DNA from: Ceratothoa steindachneri
Lineage: Eukaryota; Arthropoda; Malacostraca; Isopoda; Cymothoidae
Length of the DNA stretch: 64,000 nt
Reading direction: 5' to 3'
Assembly: GCA_963969495.1 (NCBI GenBank)
Contig: OZ018325.1
Location: 203,317,739-203,381,738 of the forward strand
The first letter of the stretch is position 1. Each line of letters starts with the position of its first letter. The position numbers and the translations under genes were made by a program. The notes below the pieces were generated by a model. It was not told where the DNA came from. It searched no databases and worked only from the letters and a program-made list of their open reading frames with translations. Shown here piece by piece: positions 21,734-32,296 of the stretch.

Positions 21734-22587
21734 GAGGAGCCCCGAGTCTTTTTCGTCTTTTTAGTCGTTTTCTTTTTTGGAGAGGAGGGCGGGGAACGAA
21801 CCCGCTTCTCACCTCCGCCGGCAGAAGCCCCCAGGCCAGATGGACCGGCCTCAGCCAGGTCCCTCTCCCAAATGGAGAAGGTCCCGGTTGTCGTAGGGCC
21901 ACCTGTCGGAGGAGATCCCTCCCCTCCTTTTACTGCCTCGGAGCCCTCAGCCATTTGAGGAGGACCTTGCATAGGGGCGGATTCGGGTTCGGTGCTTGGC
22001 GCCGAGCCCGAATTCCCCCCCATGGAAGGCCCTACCGTCTGAGGCTGGGTATCCTCAAGGACCAGGTCTATCACAGGAGGGGCCTCAAGTTGGCCATCCC
22101 CTCCGAGGACATCGCAGGTCCCATTGGCAGTGTCGCCAGTCTTTTGTGGGGAGGCACAGGCCTTGACCCCGGCAAGATTTAAAATTCTTGCCAGCAGGTC
22201 TTTTGAGGGAAGCGAACGAAGGGGCCTGGCTTTTCTCTCCCCCCTAAGGGGGTTTGCCCTACCGAGCCGCTTCGATGGGGAGCGGCTGGCTAAGGGCTGC
22301 CTGCTGGCTTTCTTGGCAGTCCCCTTGGAAAGAAAAGAGGGGACTGCCGCTGAGAAAAGGGAGGTGCCCGAAAGCACCTCCAGAGAAGAGGGTGAGGGGG
22401 AGTCCCCTGCACCCGTAGGTGAAGGAGAGGAGTAAGCCTCCTCTCCGGTTAGAGAAATATGGAGGGTCCCATGTGCAAGCACAGGGGGGACCTCCATTTT
22501 TTTGGTGGAGCTGCCCGAGGGCGGTTCCGTCGATGAGCAAGGGGGAGTTAAAGGGGTTTGAGGTTTTATTGATTCATCCATGGGCAT
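21722..22587 (-). pseudogene. LINE copy B ORF1, N-terminal half
   Basis: Open from MPMDESIKPQTPLTPP at 22587. It is rich in Ser, Pro and Gly, with conserved patches (LAQ/LAH-GTLHISLTGEEA, KASRQPLASRSPSKRLGR, LLARILNLAGVKACASP) and ends in KKKTTKKTKKTRGSSPSAG, exactly where the C-terminal half stops at 18131. Together the halves account for the full ORF1 order. No known fold is recognisable in this N-terminal region; the Lys-rich stretch is likely an RNA-binding or nuclear-targeting segment (inference). Confidence 0.8.
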
Positions 22588-23105
22588 GGTGACCCTATTT
22601 TTTCCACGGGACGCAATAGCTCATCACCTCTTGCAGTTGCCCGCACTACAAGAGGTGCTTACAGGCCTGGCAGAGCCAGGCGCCGCCATTTCGGACCACC
22701 CCTCTCGCCTGGTGGCCTGGCAGTCCATCGGCATGGCGGCTCCACCTTAGACACGGCGTAAAAAATATAGGTTGTGAAGAAGAGAGGAAAAGGGATGTGT
22801 GGAAGGTATGGGTGGGGGTGAAGCAGGTTGTTAAAAACCAGCCACCCCAGACCGGAGCTCAGGGGTTAGGGAATATTGTCCCTCACCCCCTCAGCCCCGA
22901 TGCGGGACGGTTGGCTTAGAGGAAGGTCAGCATCTACCCTGTGAAATTAGAGGCTGACCAGAGAAAGTTGTGGGAGAAGTTGTATGAAAAGCGACGAGGT
23001 AGGGGAGAAATCGGGCTATCTGAAGGAAGGAAGGGGCTAAGCTGGGGCCGGACGGAGCGCTGGATTCCGTCAGCACGGCGGCCAGGATGGCAAATCGCCG
23101 CGCCC

Positions 23106-23119
23106 CTTACGGGGTGAAG
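23106..23119. repeat. Target-site duplication of the E/F block, left
   Basis: CTTACGGGGTGAAG next to the T run of copy E; CTTACGGGTTGAAG at 36497-36510 matches at 13 of 14 positions. Confidence 0.65.
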
Positions 23120-23137
23120 TTTTTTTTTTTTTTTTTT

Positions 23138-23293
23138 AATTAAGCGGCTATCTGGCGACTGCCGACTTAGGCATTAGTCGCCGTAAACAAACAGCCTAGT
23201 TCTAGGCTACTCTTAAAATTAAACAGGAAACAATAAAACGAAATAACAATAAAAAAGCAATAACAAAAACAATATCAAAAACAACAACAACAA
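23138..23293 (-). promoter_or_regulatory. LINE 3' UTR with two conserved hairpins
   Basis: Next to the poly(A) tail lie two inverted repeats: GGCGACT...AGTCGCC with an inner GCC/GGC (23155-23183) and AGCCTAGTTCTAGGCT (23193-23208). Copy F has both (29728-29756 and 29766-29781). Copies B and C have base-changed versions. RT of stringent LINEs recognises 3' RNA structures, so this is a candidate RT recognition site by position. Confidence 0.6.
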
Positions 23294-26200
23294 TTAAACT
23301 GTGTTAAATGAAAGGGAGACGGCCAGCCTCCCCCCAAAAGTCAAAAGGCCACTAGTCATGGTGCACGCACTCGTCCCGAGTACAAGGGACAGGCGGTAGC
23401 GACCCCGCCCATCCCGGTACCGGGACAGGTATCGTGCGCGAAGATCACCCAGACTGGGACATTCGACAAGAATGTGCCGAACAGTCTGGGGGACGACGCA
23501 GTCGTTGCAATAGGGCGCAGGCGAGCGCTCCATCAAGTAGCGATGCGTCACACGAGTGTGTCCGATTCGAAGACGACAGAAAGCAACCTGAAGCCGCCGC
23601 GGCATTGGGGGATAGGTCCATGGGAACAGTCGCGGCGCAATGGCACGCAACTTTAAGTTCCCTTCGACCGTGTCCCATCTTCTTTGCCAAGCAGTCCGAA
23701 GAGCTGCCCGTATTCCTGCCATGTAGTCGGTGTGAGGAAGAGCGAAACGCTGGTCCGGTCGCAGAGTCCTCACGGACTCTTTGGCGCCCTCATCGGCGCG
23801 CTCATTCCCCGCAATTCCTACATGTCCAGGAACCCAGCAGAAGATAATCTCGACATCTGCCCGGCTCGCCAAAACAGTGGCGTCACGGATTTCGCGAACC
23901 AGGGGATGCGGAGATTCCAATGCCTCGAGAGCACTCAGGGCGCTTTGTGAGTCGCTATAGATCACAATCCGGTCTCCGAACCGGGCACGTCGCGTAATCT
24001 CCCGTACCGAGTGGTGTATGGCCACCAGCTCGGCCGTGAAGACAGACGCAGCGCCTGGTAGAGCCCCGCTGACTTCAAACAGAGGGGATACAGCGTGGAA
24101 GCCGACCCCCTCTTGGGAAATGGAGCCATCCGTATACACTGGCACGGTACCAGCGTGACACGATGTGTGCTCCAAAAAGGTCGAACGCAATACTCCCGGC
24201 GCAGTACAAGCTTTGGGAGCAGAGGCGTGGCGACAAATAGCCAAATGTGGTACCCTCCAGGGTGGCGTCCTGGGCAAAACCAGGGGCGCCACCAGCCCGA
24301 GAGCTATATCTACCTCTCGACGGAGTTTCCTGGCCCTAAACCCAAAGGGCTTAGGGTATGACTGGCGTCTCTCGGCGGCATAGGCACCATCGAGATCAGC
24401 TGCGGATGCAGTGAGAGCTGTTGGCGACTGAGGGAGGCGCCGGGCTCGCGCGTACAGGCGAGTGATGCACTGCACGCGGCGCAGAGCGAGTGGCATCTCC
24501 CCAGCATCGAGCAACAGGCTCTCAATGGGGGAAGTGCGGAAGGCACCGGTCGCATGGCGAAGGCCGGTGTGGTGGATCGAATCCACCTTCCGCAATAAAC
24601 GCTCGGCTGCGGATGCATAAAACTCGCATCCGTAGTCGAGCTTCGAGCGAACAAAGGATCGATAAAAAAGTAAGGCGGTAGCCCTATCAGCGCCCCAAGC
24701 GCTGAACGTCACGGAACGGAGAATGTCCATGGCGCGGGTACAAGAGACCCTAAGGCGGCGAATATGAGCCTCCCAGGTGAGGCGTCGGTCGAATACAAGA
24801 CCAAGGAAACGGTGCGACTCAACCACATCCAGGCGCACCCCATTAAGAAACAAATCTGGGTCGGGGTGAAGCCGTGGATGGCGGCAGAAGTGCACCACCT
24901 TAGTCTTGGCCAAAGAAAACCGAAACCTGTGCGCTTCGGCATAGCGAGAGAAGCGGTTCAATGCCTGTTGGAGTCGACGCTCCAGAGTTGGCATCTGGGC
25001 CGCGCCCAAAGAGATCGAAAGGTCGTCCACGTAGAGCGTAGCGAGAACATCTTCCGGCAGCACCGAGGTGATGCCGTTGATGCTCAGGGCAAAAAGTGTG
25101 ACACTGAGGACACTTCCCTGCGGGACACCCTCTTCCTGCTCCTTTGGGCCGGAGAGGGCTCCCCCCACCCGTACGCGGAATCGACGATCTCGCAAAAATT
25201 CAGATATAAACATTGGGAGGCGTCCCCTTACCCCCATCGTGTGGAGAGTCTCCATGATACCGTATCGCCATGCGGTATCATAGGCCTTCTCCAGATCAAA
25301 AAACACCGTAGCGTAGTGCTGTCTACGAAGGAAAGCCTCGCAGACGGCACTTTCCAGTCGGAGCAGAGCATCCGACGTGGAGTGGAACTTACGGAAGCCG
25401 CACTGTGCAGAAGACAGATGGCCTCCGCTGTCCAGGAAATAGGCTAATCTAACATTTACCAATTTCTCCATCAACTTGCACACGCAAGAGGTTAGAGAGA
25501 TTGGGCGGAAACCGGTCGGAGTAGAGTGATCTCTCCCCGGCTTGCGAAAGGCGAGCACAGTGGCGATTTGCCAGGAGTCTGGGAGAAGACCATCCACCCA
25601 GATCCTGTTAAACAAATATAACAGAAAGGCCATGCCTCGCTCACCCAGGTGTCGAAGCGTGGCGTACGGGACATCGTCCGGACCATAGGCGGTGTCCGCG
25701 CACGAAGCGAGAGCGGAACGCAACTCACTCACAGTAAACTTGTCGTTGAAGGGTTCTCCGCCTCTGGAGGTAAAGTCCAGCCGGCGGCCTTCCGCGACAT
25801 CACGACGTGCATTGAATGCTGGCGGAGCAGCATCACGGCTAGAGATTGCGGAAAAAGCGGTCGCTAAGGATTCCGTTACGGACGCGGGGTCCGAGATTGC
25901 GGTCCCATTCTCCTGGAGAACGGGAGGAGGGTCCTGCGAGAACTTGCCCCGAATCCTTTTGACTCGCTTCCACACCTCAGCTAAAGGGGTCTTCCCGTTA
26001 AGTGAAGGCACGTATGCCCGCCAAGAAGAGCGGCGGGCGTGCTTCGAAATATACCGGAACCTAGCCCTAGCCCTAGCCCGACGAAATTCAGCGACAGTGA
26101 AATCGTTCGGGCGGCGCTTATAGCGCATGTAGGCATAACGCTTCTGTTTGAGGGCCGTCTCACACTCGGCCGACCACCATGGGAGTGGTCGGCTTGCAAA

Positions 26201-26356
26201 ACGGCCAGACGTCCTAGGAATAGTAGTCAGGCCCACGGCGATGAGGTTGCCGGAGAAGAACTCAACGGCCTCATCTACCGACCTAAACTCCTCGACTGAG
26301 ATAGAGAATTCAGTCTTTTTCTGAAATGCAGGCCACCGCGCCCGCGCCAACACCAC
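23294..26356 (-). CDS. LINE copy E ORF2, RT-RNase H part
   Basis: An unbroken frame of 1020 codons. It begins after the endonuclease; the Met at 26356 is not the true ORF2 start. RT: GFRPISLTSCVCKLMEKLV, then FFDLEKAYD, PQGS near residues 412-415 and YVDD at 442-445, so the palm is complete. RNase H follows: VYTDGS with Asp743, FTAELVAI with Glu776, YSDSQSALS, and GHVGIAGNERADE. After it a Cys/His motif (YCNDCVVPQTVRHILVEC) sits near the C-terminus, as in I/R1/Jockey-group ORF2. RNase H behind RT excludes most Jockey and CR1 elements. RT copies the element RNA at a nicked target. The endonuclease upstream is frameshifted, so the copy is probably not autonomous. Confidence 0.9.
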   Translation of the reverse strand: MVLARARWPAFQKKTEFSISVEEFRSVDEAVEFFSGNLIAVGLTTIPRTSGRFASRPLPWWSAECETALKQKRYAYMRYKRRPNDFTVAEFRRARARARFRYISKHARRSSWRAYVPSLNGKTPLAEVWKRVKRIRGKFSQDPPPVLQENGTAISDPASVTESLATAFSAISSRDAAPPAFNARRDVAEGRRLDFTSRGGEPFNDKFTVSELRSALASCADTAYGPDDVPYATLRHLGERGMAFLLYLFNRIWVDGLLPDSWQIATVLAFRKPGRDHSTPTGFRPISLTSCVCKLMEKLVNVRLAYFLDSGGHLSSAQCGFRKFHSTSDALLRLESAVCEAFLRRQHYATVFFDLEKAYDTAWRYGIMETLHTMGVRGRLPMFISEFLRDRRFRVRVGGALSGPKEQEEGVPQGSVLSVTLFALSINGITSVLPEDVLATLYVDDLSISLGAAQMPTLERRLQQALNRFSRYAEAHRFRFSLAKTKVVHFCRHPRLHPDPDLFLNGVRLDVVESHRFLGLVFDRRLTWEAHIRRLRVSCTRAMDILRSVTFSAWGADRATALLFYRSFVRSKLDYGCEFYASAAERLLRKVDSIHHTGLRHATGAFRTSPIESLLLDAGEMPLALRRVQCITRLYARARRLPQSPTALTASAADLDGAYAAERRQSYPKPFGFRARKLRREVDIALGLVAPLVLPRTPPWRVPHLAICRHASAPKACTAPGVLRSTFLEHTSCHAGTVPVYTDGSISQEGVGFHAVSPLFEVSGALPGAASVFTAELVAIHHSVREITRRARFGDRIVIYSDSQSALSALEALESPHPLVREIRDATVLASRADVEIIFCWVPGHVGIAGNERADEGAKESVRTLRPDQRFALPHTDYMAGIRAALRTAWQRRWDTVEGNLKLRAIAPRLFPWTYPPMPRRLQVAFCRLRIGHTRVTHRYLMERSPAPYCNDCVVPQTVRHILVECPSLGDLRARYLSRYRDGRGRYRLSLVLGTSACTMTSGLLTFGGRLAVSLSFNTV

Positions 26357-27266
26357 CGAGGTGGTCTCTCAGGCGGCAGTTGCCCTGAAAAGGATATTTG
26401 AATGGGAAAGTGATCACTACCATGGAGGTCATCGACCACCCCCCAATCAAAATCAGGCTGTGCATCCGAAGAGCACAAAGATAGGTCAAGGCAAGAAAAT
26501 GAAGCGGTTCTCGGACAGTGATGCGTAAACTCATCCACGTTTAGGACACCCATCTCAAGCTCTTCGATCAGATCGGCAAGAACTTGTCCCCTGGGATTTA
26601 TGGAGTAATCTCCCCAGAGAGGATGCCTGCCGTTCAGATCTCCAAGCAAGAGAAAGGGCCTCGGCAACCGTGCCACGACGCGGCGGAAGTCCCCCGCGTC
26701 GAAGTCAGCTGACGGTGGAATGTACGCAGAAATGATAGTATACCTCCTATCCAGGTGCAGCTGCACAGCCACTGCCTGAAACGGAGACATCATGGCGGGT
26801 GTAAACCGCGCATCCCCCAGCCCGGCCATCCCGCGGTGGTGGGGTCGCAAGACCCTTATACCCCGGGAGGGCAGGCAGCGGGCACGCGCCTAGCATGGTC
26901 TCCTGCAAAAAAATAGCTAACGGGGAACATGACGAGACGAGCCTCCGCAGCTCCTCCCAGTTGGCCCGGAGTCCACGGCAATTCCATTGAAGGAATATGC
27001 CCTCCAGGCCTAGCTCGGAGGAGACGCGGGGGCCCTCCTCGAATTGAAGACCCTAACGGGAATGGTCGTACGCTTCCCGGGGGCAGAACCCCGGGCGCTG
27101 TTGGCCGGACAAAGCGCTGAAGGCGCTGTCGCCTTCGAGGTCTTATTGGGGGAGGTTGGGCTCGCCATGCGAGTCTTTTCCTCCCTCCGCCTCGAAACCT
27201 TAGGCGGGCGTTGCGGCTTGGGAGGCGGGGGGCCCTCTTTTCGAGGAACGACCGTCTCCGAGCCAA
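26275..27266 (-). pseudogene. LINE copy E endonuclease, frameshifted
   Basis: The apurinic-type endonuclease at the ORF2 N-terminus. The frame 26275-26850 has LHLDRRYTIISAYIPPS, GDLNGRHPLWGD and SDHFPIQI, so the central Asp/Asn and the His are present. The N-terminal part with the catalytic Glu lies in another frame (26856-27266). A 26-bp deletion at about 26781, relative to copy F, explains part of the break, and a one-base change near 26350 puts the domain out of frame with the RT ORF. Confidence 0.8.
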
Positions 27267-27395
27267 TCGCTAAACCTCGCGGCGTGGGCGAAGGGGCCGA
27301 AGCTCCTTTGTTGCTGTCCTCCTTTCGGGGGACAGCTTTTGGAACCCCTGAGGATGGTCTAGCGACCATCTTCAGGGGTGTTGCCTCCTGTGAGT

Positions 27396-29378
27396 CTAAC
27401 GACTCTGTGGAGGCGCGTGGCCGTTTCGCCTACGGGAAACGGTCACGCTGGGGGAAGAGGGGGGAGCCCTGGTTTTAGCCGGGGCAGGGTGTGAACCCTT
27501 TTTGCCGCCAGCTCTACCAGGGGAGCGCCCGGGTTGGGTAGAGCCCGCAGAAGGGCTCCGAATGGGCGCGGAAACAACCGTGCTCGTTGGCCTGGATTTT
27601 CCAGGAGCAGAGGGTGCTTTTCTAACTATTGAGGCATATGACGTCCCAGGCAGAGCCGGGCGCGCCAGGACCAATTCCTTAGCCTCGCGGAATGAGAGTC
27701 GATCCTGGGCCTGAACGGCCAGGATATCTTTCTTAAGGAGATATGCACCACATTGCTTCGAAGAAGCAGGGTGCGGCTCTTCGCAATTGACACACTTGGC
27801 CACACACGATTTGGACTTATCGTGTGCGACCTTGGAGCAATTTACACAGACTTCGGGTTACCCCGATTTTGCACGTCTACATGATCGATTCGTGTGGCCG
27901 AAGCGGTGACAGTAATAGCACCGCCGCGGCAGTGGCACGAATGCCTTCACGCGGTATCGGTACCAACCGGCACGCACCGACTCAGGGAGCTTGTCACAGT
28001 CGAACGTGACGAAGAGTGTAGGGGTGGGTCTCGAGGCCCCTCCCTGTTTTCTCATGACACATTCGACCTTGACCGCCCCATGGTCGGCCAGCTCTAGGGT
28101 GATGTCTTCTATGGAGTAGTCAACGAGTTCCCTCGCATAAACTACTCCTTTTACAAAGTTCATGGTAGAGTGCGGCGTCACACTCACTGGGGTGCCATAA
28201 AGTGTCCGAAGAGCACTTATCTTGGCCGCCTCGGCGGGATTCGCCGCATTCGCCAGAAGGCTCCCGTCCGAGAAACGGGTTACCTTCGGCTCTCTACCAA
28301 TTGCACTAGCTAATCCTCTCCTCTGATGGATCATGTTGCCCTTGGAGAACATGCTGCCATCAGTGGAGCGAATAACGAGAAAGCGTTTGAAGCCAGCAGG
28401 CTCAAAAAAGCCAGGTAACCTCTGAATCAGGGGCCCAGATGTCATCGAGGCTCCGCCCTGTGCACTTTTGGTCTTTGTCATCGTCAGGAGCTCCCTACCC
28501 GGGGAAGCAGAGGGCCCGGATGTACCGATCTTGGCTTGGTCGCTTGCCAAAGTGGCAGCAGACCCATCCGTCCCCGTAGCCCCCGCGGATTGAGAGGAGC
28601 CCCGAGTCTTCTTCGTCTTTTTGGTCCTTTTCTTTTTTGGAGAGGAGGGCGGGTAATGAACCCGCTTCTCACCCCCGCCGTTAGAAGCCCCCAGGCCAGA
28701 TGGACCGGCCTCAGCCAGGTCCTTCTCCGAAATGGAGAAGGTCCTGGTGGTCGCAGGGGCATCATCCGGAGGAGATCCCTCCCCTCCTTGTACTGCCTGA
28801 GAATCTACAGCCGTTTGATGAGGACCTTGCATAGGGGCGGATTCGGGTTCGGTGCTTGGCGCCGAGCCTGGTTGTCCCCCATGGAAGGCCCTTCCCTTTT
28901 GACGCTAGTTTTCCTCAAGGACCCTGTGTGTCACAGGAGGTGCCTCCAGTTGGCCATCCCCTCCCAGGACATCGCAGGTCCCCTTGGCAGCGTCATAAGT
29001 CTTTAGTGGGGAGGCACAGGCCTTGACCCCAGCAAGGTTTAATATTTTTGCCAGCAGGTCTTTTGAGGGAAGCGACCGAAGGGGCCTGGCTTCCCTCTCC
29101 CCCCTAAGAAGGTTTGCCCTACCGAGCCGCTTGTACGAGGGGCGGTCGGCAATGGGCTGCCTGCTGGCTTTCTTGGCAGTCCCCTTAGAAAGCAAAGGCC
29201 GGACTGCCGCTGGAGATAGGGAGGTGCCCAAAAGCACCTCCAGAGAAGGGGGTAAGGGGGAGTCCCCTACACCCGTACGCTTAGGAGAGGAGTAAGCCTC
29301 CTCTCTGGTTAAAGAGGTATGGAGGGTCCCCTGCGCAAGCACAGGGGGGGGACCTCCATCTTTTCTGTGGAGCTGCAC
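27396..29378 (-). pseudogene. LINE copy E ORF1
   Basis: Three long frames: N-terminal (28905-29378), middle with Lys-rich stretch and gag-like block (27858-28832), C-terminal with the last two knuckles and basic tail (27396-27803). A stop at 27858-27860 lies between the first and second zinc knuckles, where other copies have a Pro codon (K-S-G-S-P). A 10-nt T run at 29420-29429 (A run on sense strand) follows the likely start MPND. Otherwise colinear with copy F. Confidence 0.8.
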
Positions 29379-29866
29379 GAGGGCGGCTCCGTTGTTTTAG
29401 GGGGAATTAAGGGGAGATGTTTTTTTTTTCATCATTGGGCATGGTTACCCTCTTTGTTTTACGGGACGCAATAGCTCATCACCTCTTGCAGTTGCTTGCA
29501 CTGCAAGAGGTGCTTACAGGCCTGGCAGAGCCAGGCGCCGCCATTTGGGACCACCCCTCCCGCCTGGTGGCCTGGCAGTCCATCGGCATGGCGGCTCCAC
29601 CTTAGACACAGCGTAAAAAAATATAGGTTGTGAAGAGAAGAGGAAAAGGGATGTGTGGAAGGTATGGGTGGGGATGAAGCAGGTTGTTAAATTTTTTTTT
29701 TTTTTTTCTTAATTAAGGGGCTATCTGGCGACTGCCGACTTAGGCATTAGTCGCCGTAAACAAACAGCCTAGTTCTAGGCTACTTTAAAAATTAAACAGG
29801 AAACAATAAAACGAAATAACAATAAAAAAGCAATAACAAAAACAATATCAAAAACAACAAACGGGG

Positions 29867-32296
29867 TTAAATGAAAGGGAGAAGGCCAGCCTCCCCCCAA
29901 AAGTCAAGAAGTCCACTAGTCATGGTGCACGCACTCGTCCCGAGTACAAGGGACAGGCGGTAGCGACCCCGCCCATCCCGGTACCGGGACAGGTATCGTC
30001 CGCGAAGATCACCCAGACTGGGACATTCGAGAAGAATGTGCCGAACAGTCTGGGGGACGACGCAGTCGTTGCAATAGGGCGCAGTCGAGCGCTCCATCAA
30101 GTAGCGATGCGTCACACGAGTGTGTCCGATTCGAAGACGACAGAAAGCAACCTGAAGCCACCGCAGCATTGGGGGATTGGTCCATGGGAACAGTCGCGGC
30201 GCAATGGCACGCAACTTTAAGTTGCCCTCGACCGTCTCCCATCTTCTTTGCCAAGCAGTCCGAAGAGCTGCCCGTATTCCTGCCATGTAGTCATTGTGAG
30301 AAAGAGCGAAACGCTGGTCCGGTCGCAGAGTCCTCGCGGACTCTTTGGCGTCCTCATCGGCGCGCTCATTCCCCGCAATTCCTACATGTCCAGGAACCCA
30401 GCAGAAGATAATCTCGACATCTGCCCGGCTCGCCAAAACAGTGGCGTCACGGATTTCGCGAACCAGGGGATGCGGAGATTCCAATGCCCCGAGAGCACTC
30501 AGGGCGCTTTGTGAGTCGCTATAGATCACAATCCGGTCTCCGAACCGGGCATGTCGCGTAATCTCCCGTACCGAGTGGTGTATTGCCACCAGCTGGGCCG
30601 TGAAGACAGACGCAGCGCCTGGTAGAGCCCCGCTGACTTCAAACAGAGGGGATACGGCGTGGAAGCCGACCCCCTCTTGGGACTTGGAGCCATCCGTATA
30701 CACTGGCACGGTACCAGCGTGATACCATGTGTGCTCCAAAAAGGTCGAACGCAATACTCCCGGCGCAGTACAAGCTTTGGGAGCAGAGGCGTGGCGACAA
30801 ATAGCCAAATGTGGTACCCTCCAGGGTGGCGTCCTGGGCAGAACCAGGGGCGCCACCGGCCCGAGAGCTATATCTACCTCTCGAAGGAGTTTCCTGGCCC
30901 TAAACCAAATGGGCTTAGGGTATGACTGGCGTCTCTCGGCGGCATAGGCACCATTGAGATCAGCTGCGGATGCAGTGAGAGCTGTTGGCGACTGAGGGAG
31001 GCGCCGGGCTCGCGCGTACAGGCGAGTGATGCACTGCACGCCGCGTAGAGCGAGTGGCATCTCCCCAGCATCGACCAACAGGCTCTCAATGGGGGAAGTG
31101 CGAAAGGCACCGGTCGCAAGGCGAAGGCCGGTGTGGTGGATTGAATTCACCTTCCGCAATAAACGCTCGGCTGCGGATGCATAAAACTCGCATCCGTAGT
31201 CGAGCTTCGAGCGAACAAAGGATCGATAAAAAAGTAAGGCGGTAGCCCTATCAGCGCCCCAAGCGCTGAACGTCACGGAACGGAGAATGTCCATGGCGCG
31301 GGTACAAGAGACCCTAAGGCGGCGAATATGAGCCTCCCAGTTGAGGCGTCGGTCGAATACAAGACCAAGGAAACGGTGCGACTCAACCACATCCAGGCGC
31401 ACCCCATTAAGAAACAAATCTGGGTCGGGGTGAAGCCGTGGATGGCGGCAGAAATGCACCACCTTAGTCTTGGCCAAAGAAAACCGAAACCTGTGCGCTT
31501 CGGCATAGCGAGAGACGCGGTTCAATGCCTGTTGGAGTCGACGCTCCAGAGTTGGCATCTGGGCCGCGCCAAAAGAGATCGAAAGGTCGTCCACGTAGAG
31601 CGTAGCGAGAACATCTTCCGGCAGCACCGAGGTGATGCCGTTGATGCTCAGGGCAAAGAGTGTGACACTGAGGACACTTCCCTGCGGGACACCCTCTTTC
31701 TGCTCCTTTGGGCCGGAGAGGGCTCCCCCCACCCGTACGCGGAATCGACGATCTCGCAAAAATTCAGATATAAACATTGGGAGGCGTCCCCTCGCCCCCA
31801 TCGTGTGGAGAGTCTCCATGATACCGTATCGCCATGCGGTATCATAGGCCTTCTCCAGATCAAAAAACACCGTGGCGTAGTGCTGTCTACGAAGGAAAGC
31901 CTCGCAGACGGTATTTTCCAGTCGGAGCAGAGCATCCGACGTGGAGTAGAACTTGCGGAAGCCACACTGTGCAGAAGACAGATGGCCTCCGCTGTCGAGG
32001 AAATAGGCTAATCTAACATTTACCAATTTCTCCATCAACTTGCACACGCAAGAGGTTAGAGAGATTGGGCGGAAACGAGTCGGAGTAGAGTAATCTCTCC
32101 CCGGCTTGCGAAAGGCGAGCACAGTAGCGATTCGCCAGGAGTCTGGGAGAAGACCTTCCACCCAGATCCTGTTGAACAAATCTAACAGAAAGGCCATGCC
32201 TCGCTCACCCAGGTGTCGAAGCATGGCGTACGGGACATCGTCCGGACCATGGGCGGTGTCCGCGCACGAAGCGAGAGCGGAACGCAACTCACTCAC
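29867..32296 (-). CDS. LINE copy F ORF2, RT-RNase H part
   Basis: An unbroken frame of 809 codons from SELRSALASCADTAHGPDD to the family's C-terminus. RT motifs are complete: FFDLEKAYD, PQGSVLS, LYVDDLSI. RNase H has VYTDGSKSQ, YSDSQSALS and GHVGIAGNERADE, but the Glu of FTAELVAI is Gln568 here (codon 30593-30595), as in copy C. In RNase H enzymes this Glu is one of the metal-binding acids, so the domain is predicted to be weak or dead. The frame is open only to a one-base insertion in an A run at about 32415. Because RT is complete, this copy may have been mobile with RNase H supplied in trans or not needed (inference). Confidence 0.88.
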   Translation of the reverse strand: MSELRSALASCADTAHGPDDVPYAMLRHLGERGMAFLLDLFNRIWVEGLLPDSWRIATVLAFRKPGRDYSTPTRFRPISLTSCVCKLMEKLVNVRLAYFLDSGGHLSSAQCGFRKFYSTSDALLRLENTVCEAFLRRQHYATVFFDLEKAYDTAWRYGIMETLHTMGARGRLPMFISEFLRDRRFRVRVGGALSGPKEQKEGVPQGSVLSVTLFALSINGITSVLPEDVLATLYVDDLSISFGAAQMPTLERRLQQALNRVSRYAEAHRFRFSLAKTKVVHFCRHPRLHPDPDLFLNGVRLDVVESHRFLGLVFDRRLNWEAHIRRLRVSCTRAMDILRSVTFSAWGADRATALLFYRSFVRSKLDYGCEFYASAAERLLRKVNSIHHTGLRLATGAFRTSPIESLLVDAGEMPLALRGVQCITRLYARARRLPQSPTALTASAADLNGAYAAERRQSYPKPIWFRARKLLREVDIALGPVAPLVLPRTPPWRVPHLAICRHASAPKACTAPGVLRSTFLEHTWYHAGTVPVYTDGSKSQEGVGFHAVSPLFEVSGALPGAASVFTAQLVAIHHSVREITRHARFGDRIVIYSDSQSALSALGALESPHPLVREIRDATVLASRADVEIIFCWVPGHVGIAGNERADEDAKESARTLRPDQRFALSHNDYMAGIRAALRTAWQRRWETVEGNLKLRAIAPRLFPWTNPPMLRWLQVAFCRLRIGHTRVTHRYLMERSTAPYCNDCVVPQTVRHILLECPSLGDLRGRYLSRYRDGRGRYRLSLVLGTSACTMTSGLLDFWGEAGLLPFI

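Larger units (their letters stand above)
21722..23119 (-). mobile_element. LINE copy B, 5' part (B')
   Basis: Continuation of copy B beyond the inserted copy C: ORF1 N-terminal half (21722-22587) and 5' UTR (22588-23119). The UTR ends at CTTACGGGGTGAAG, directly followed by the T run of copy E; the same 14 bp, one base different, occurs at 36497-36510. Confidence 0.8.
23120..29691 (-). mobile_element. LINE copy E, best-preserved ORF2
   Basis: Starts with an 18-nt T run (23120-23137), then 3' UTR with conserved hairpins, ORF2, ORF1 and part of the 5' UTR. The 5' UTR stops at GTTGTTAAA (29691), where the T run of copy F starts. It sits in the 5' UTR of copy B. Confidence 0.85.

Noticed and set aside
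24764..25447. Long plus-strand ORFs opposite the LINE RT, recurring in copies B, C, E and F (for example 24764-25447, 31328-32011)
   Set aside because: They lie antisense to the RT, start at the same place only because the copies are homologous, and their codons mirror the RT motifs. No domain is visible.
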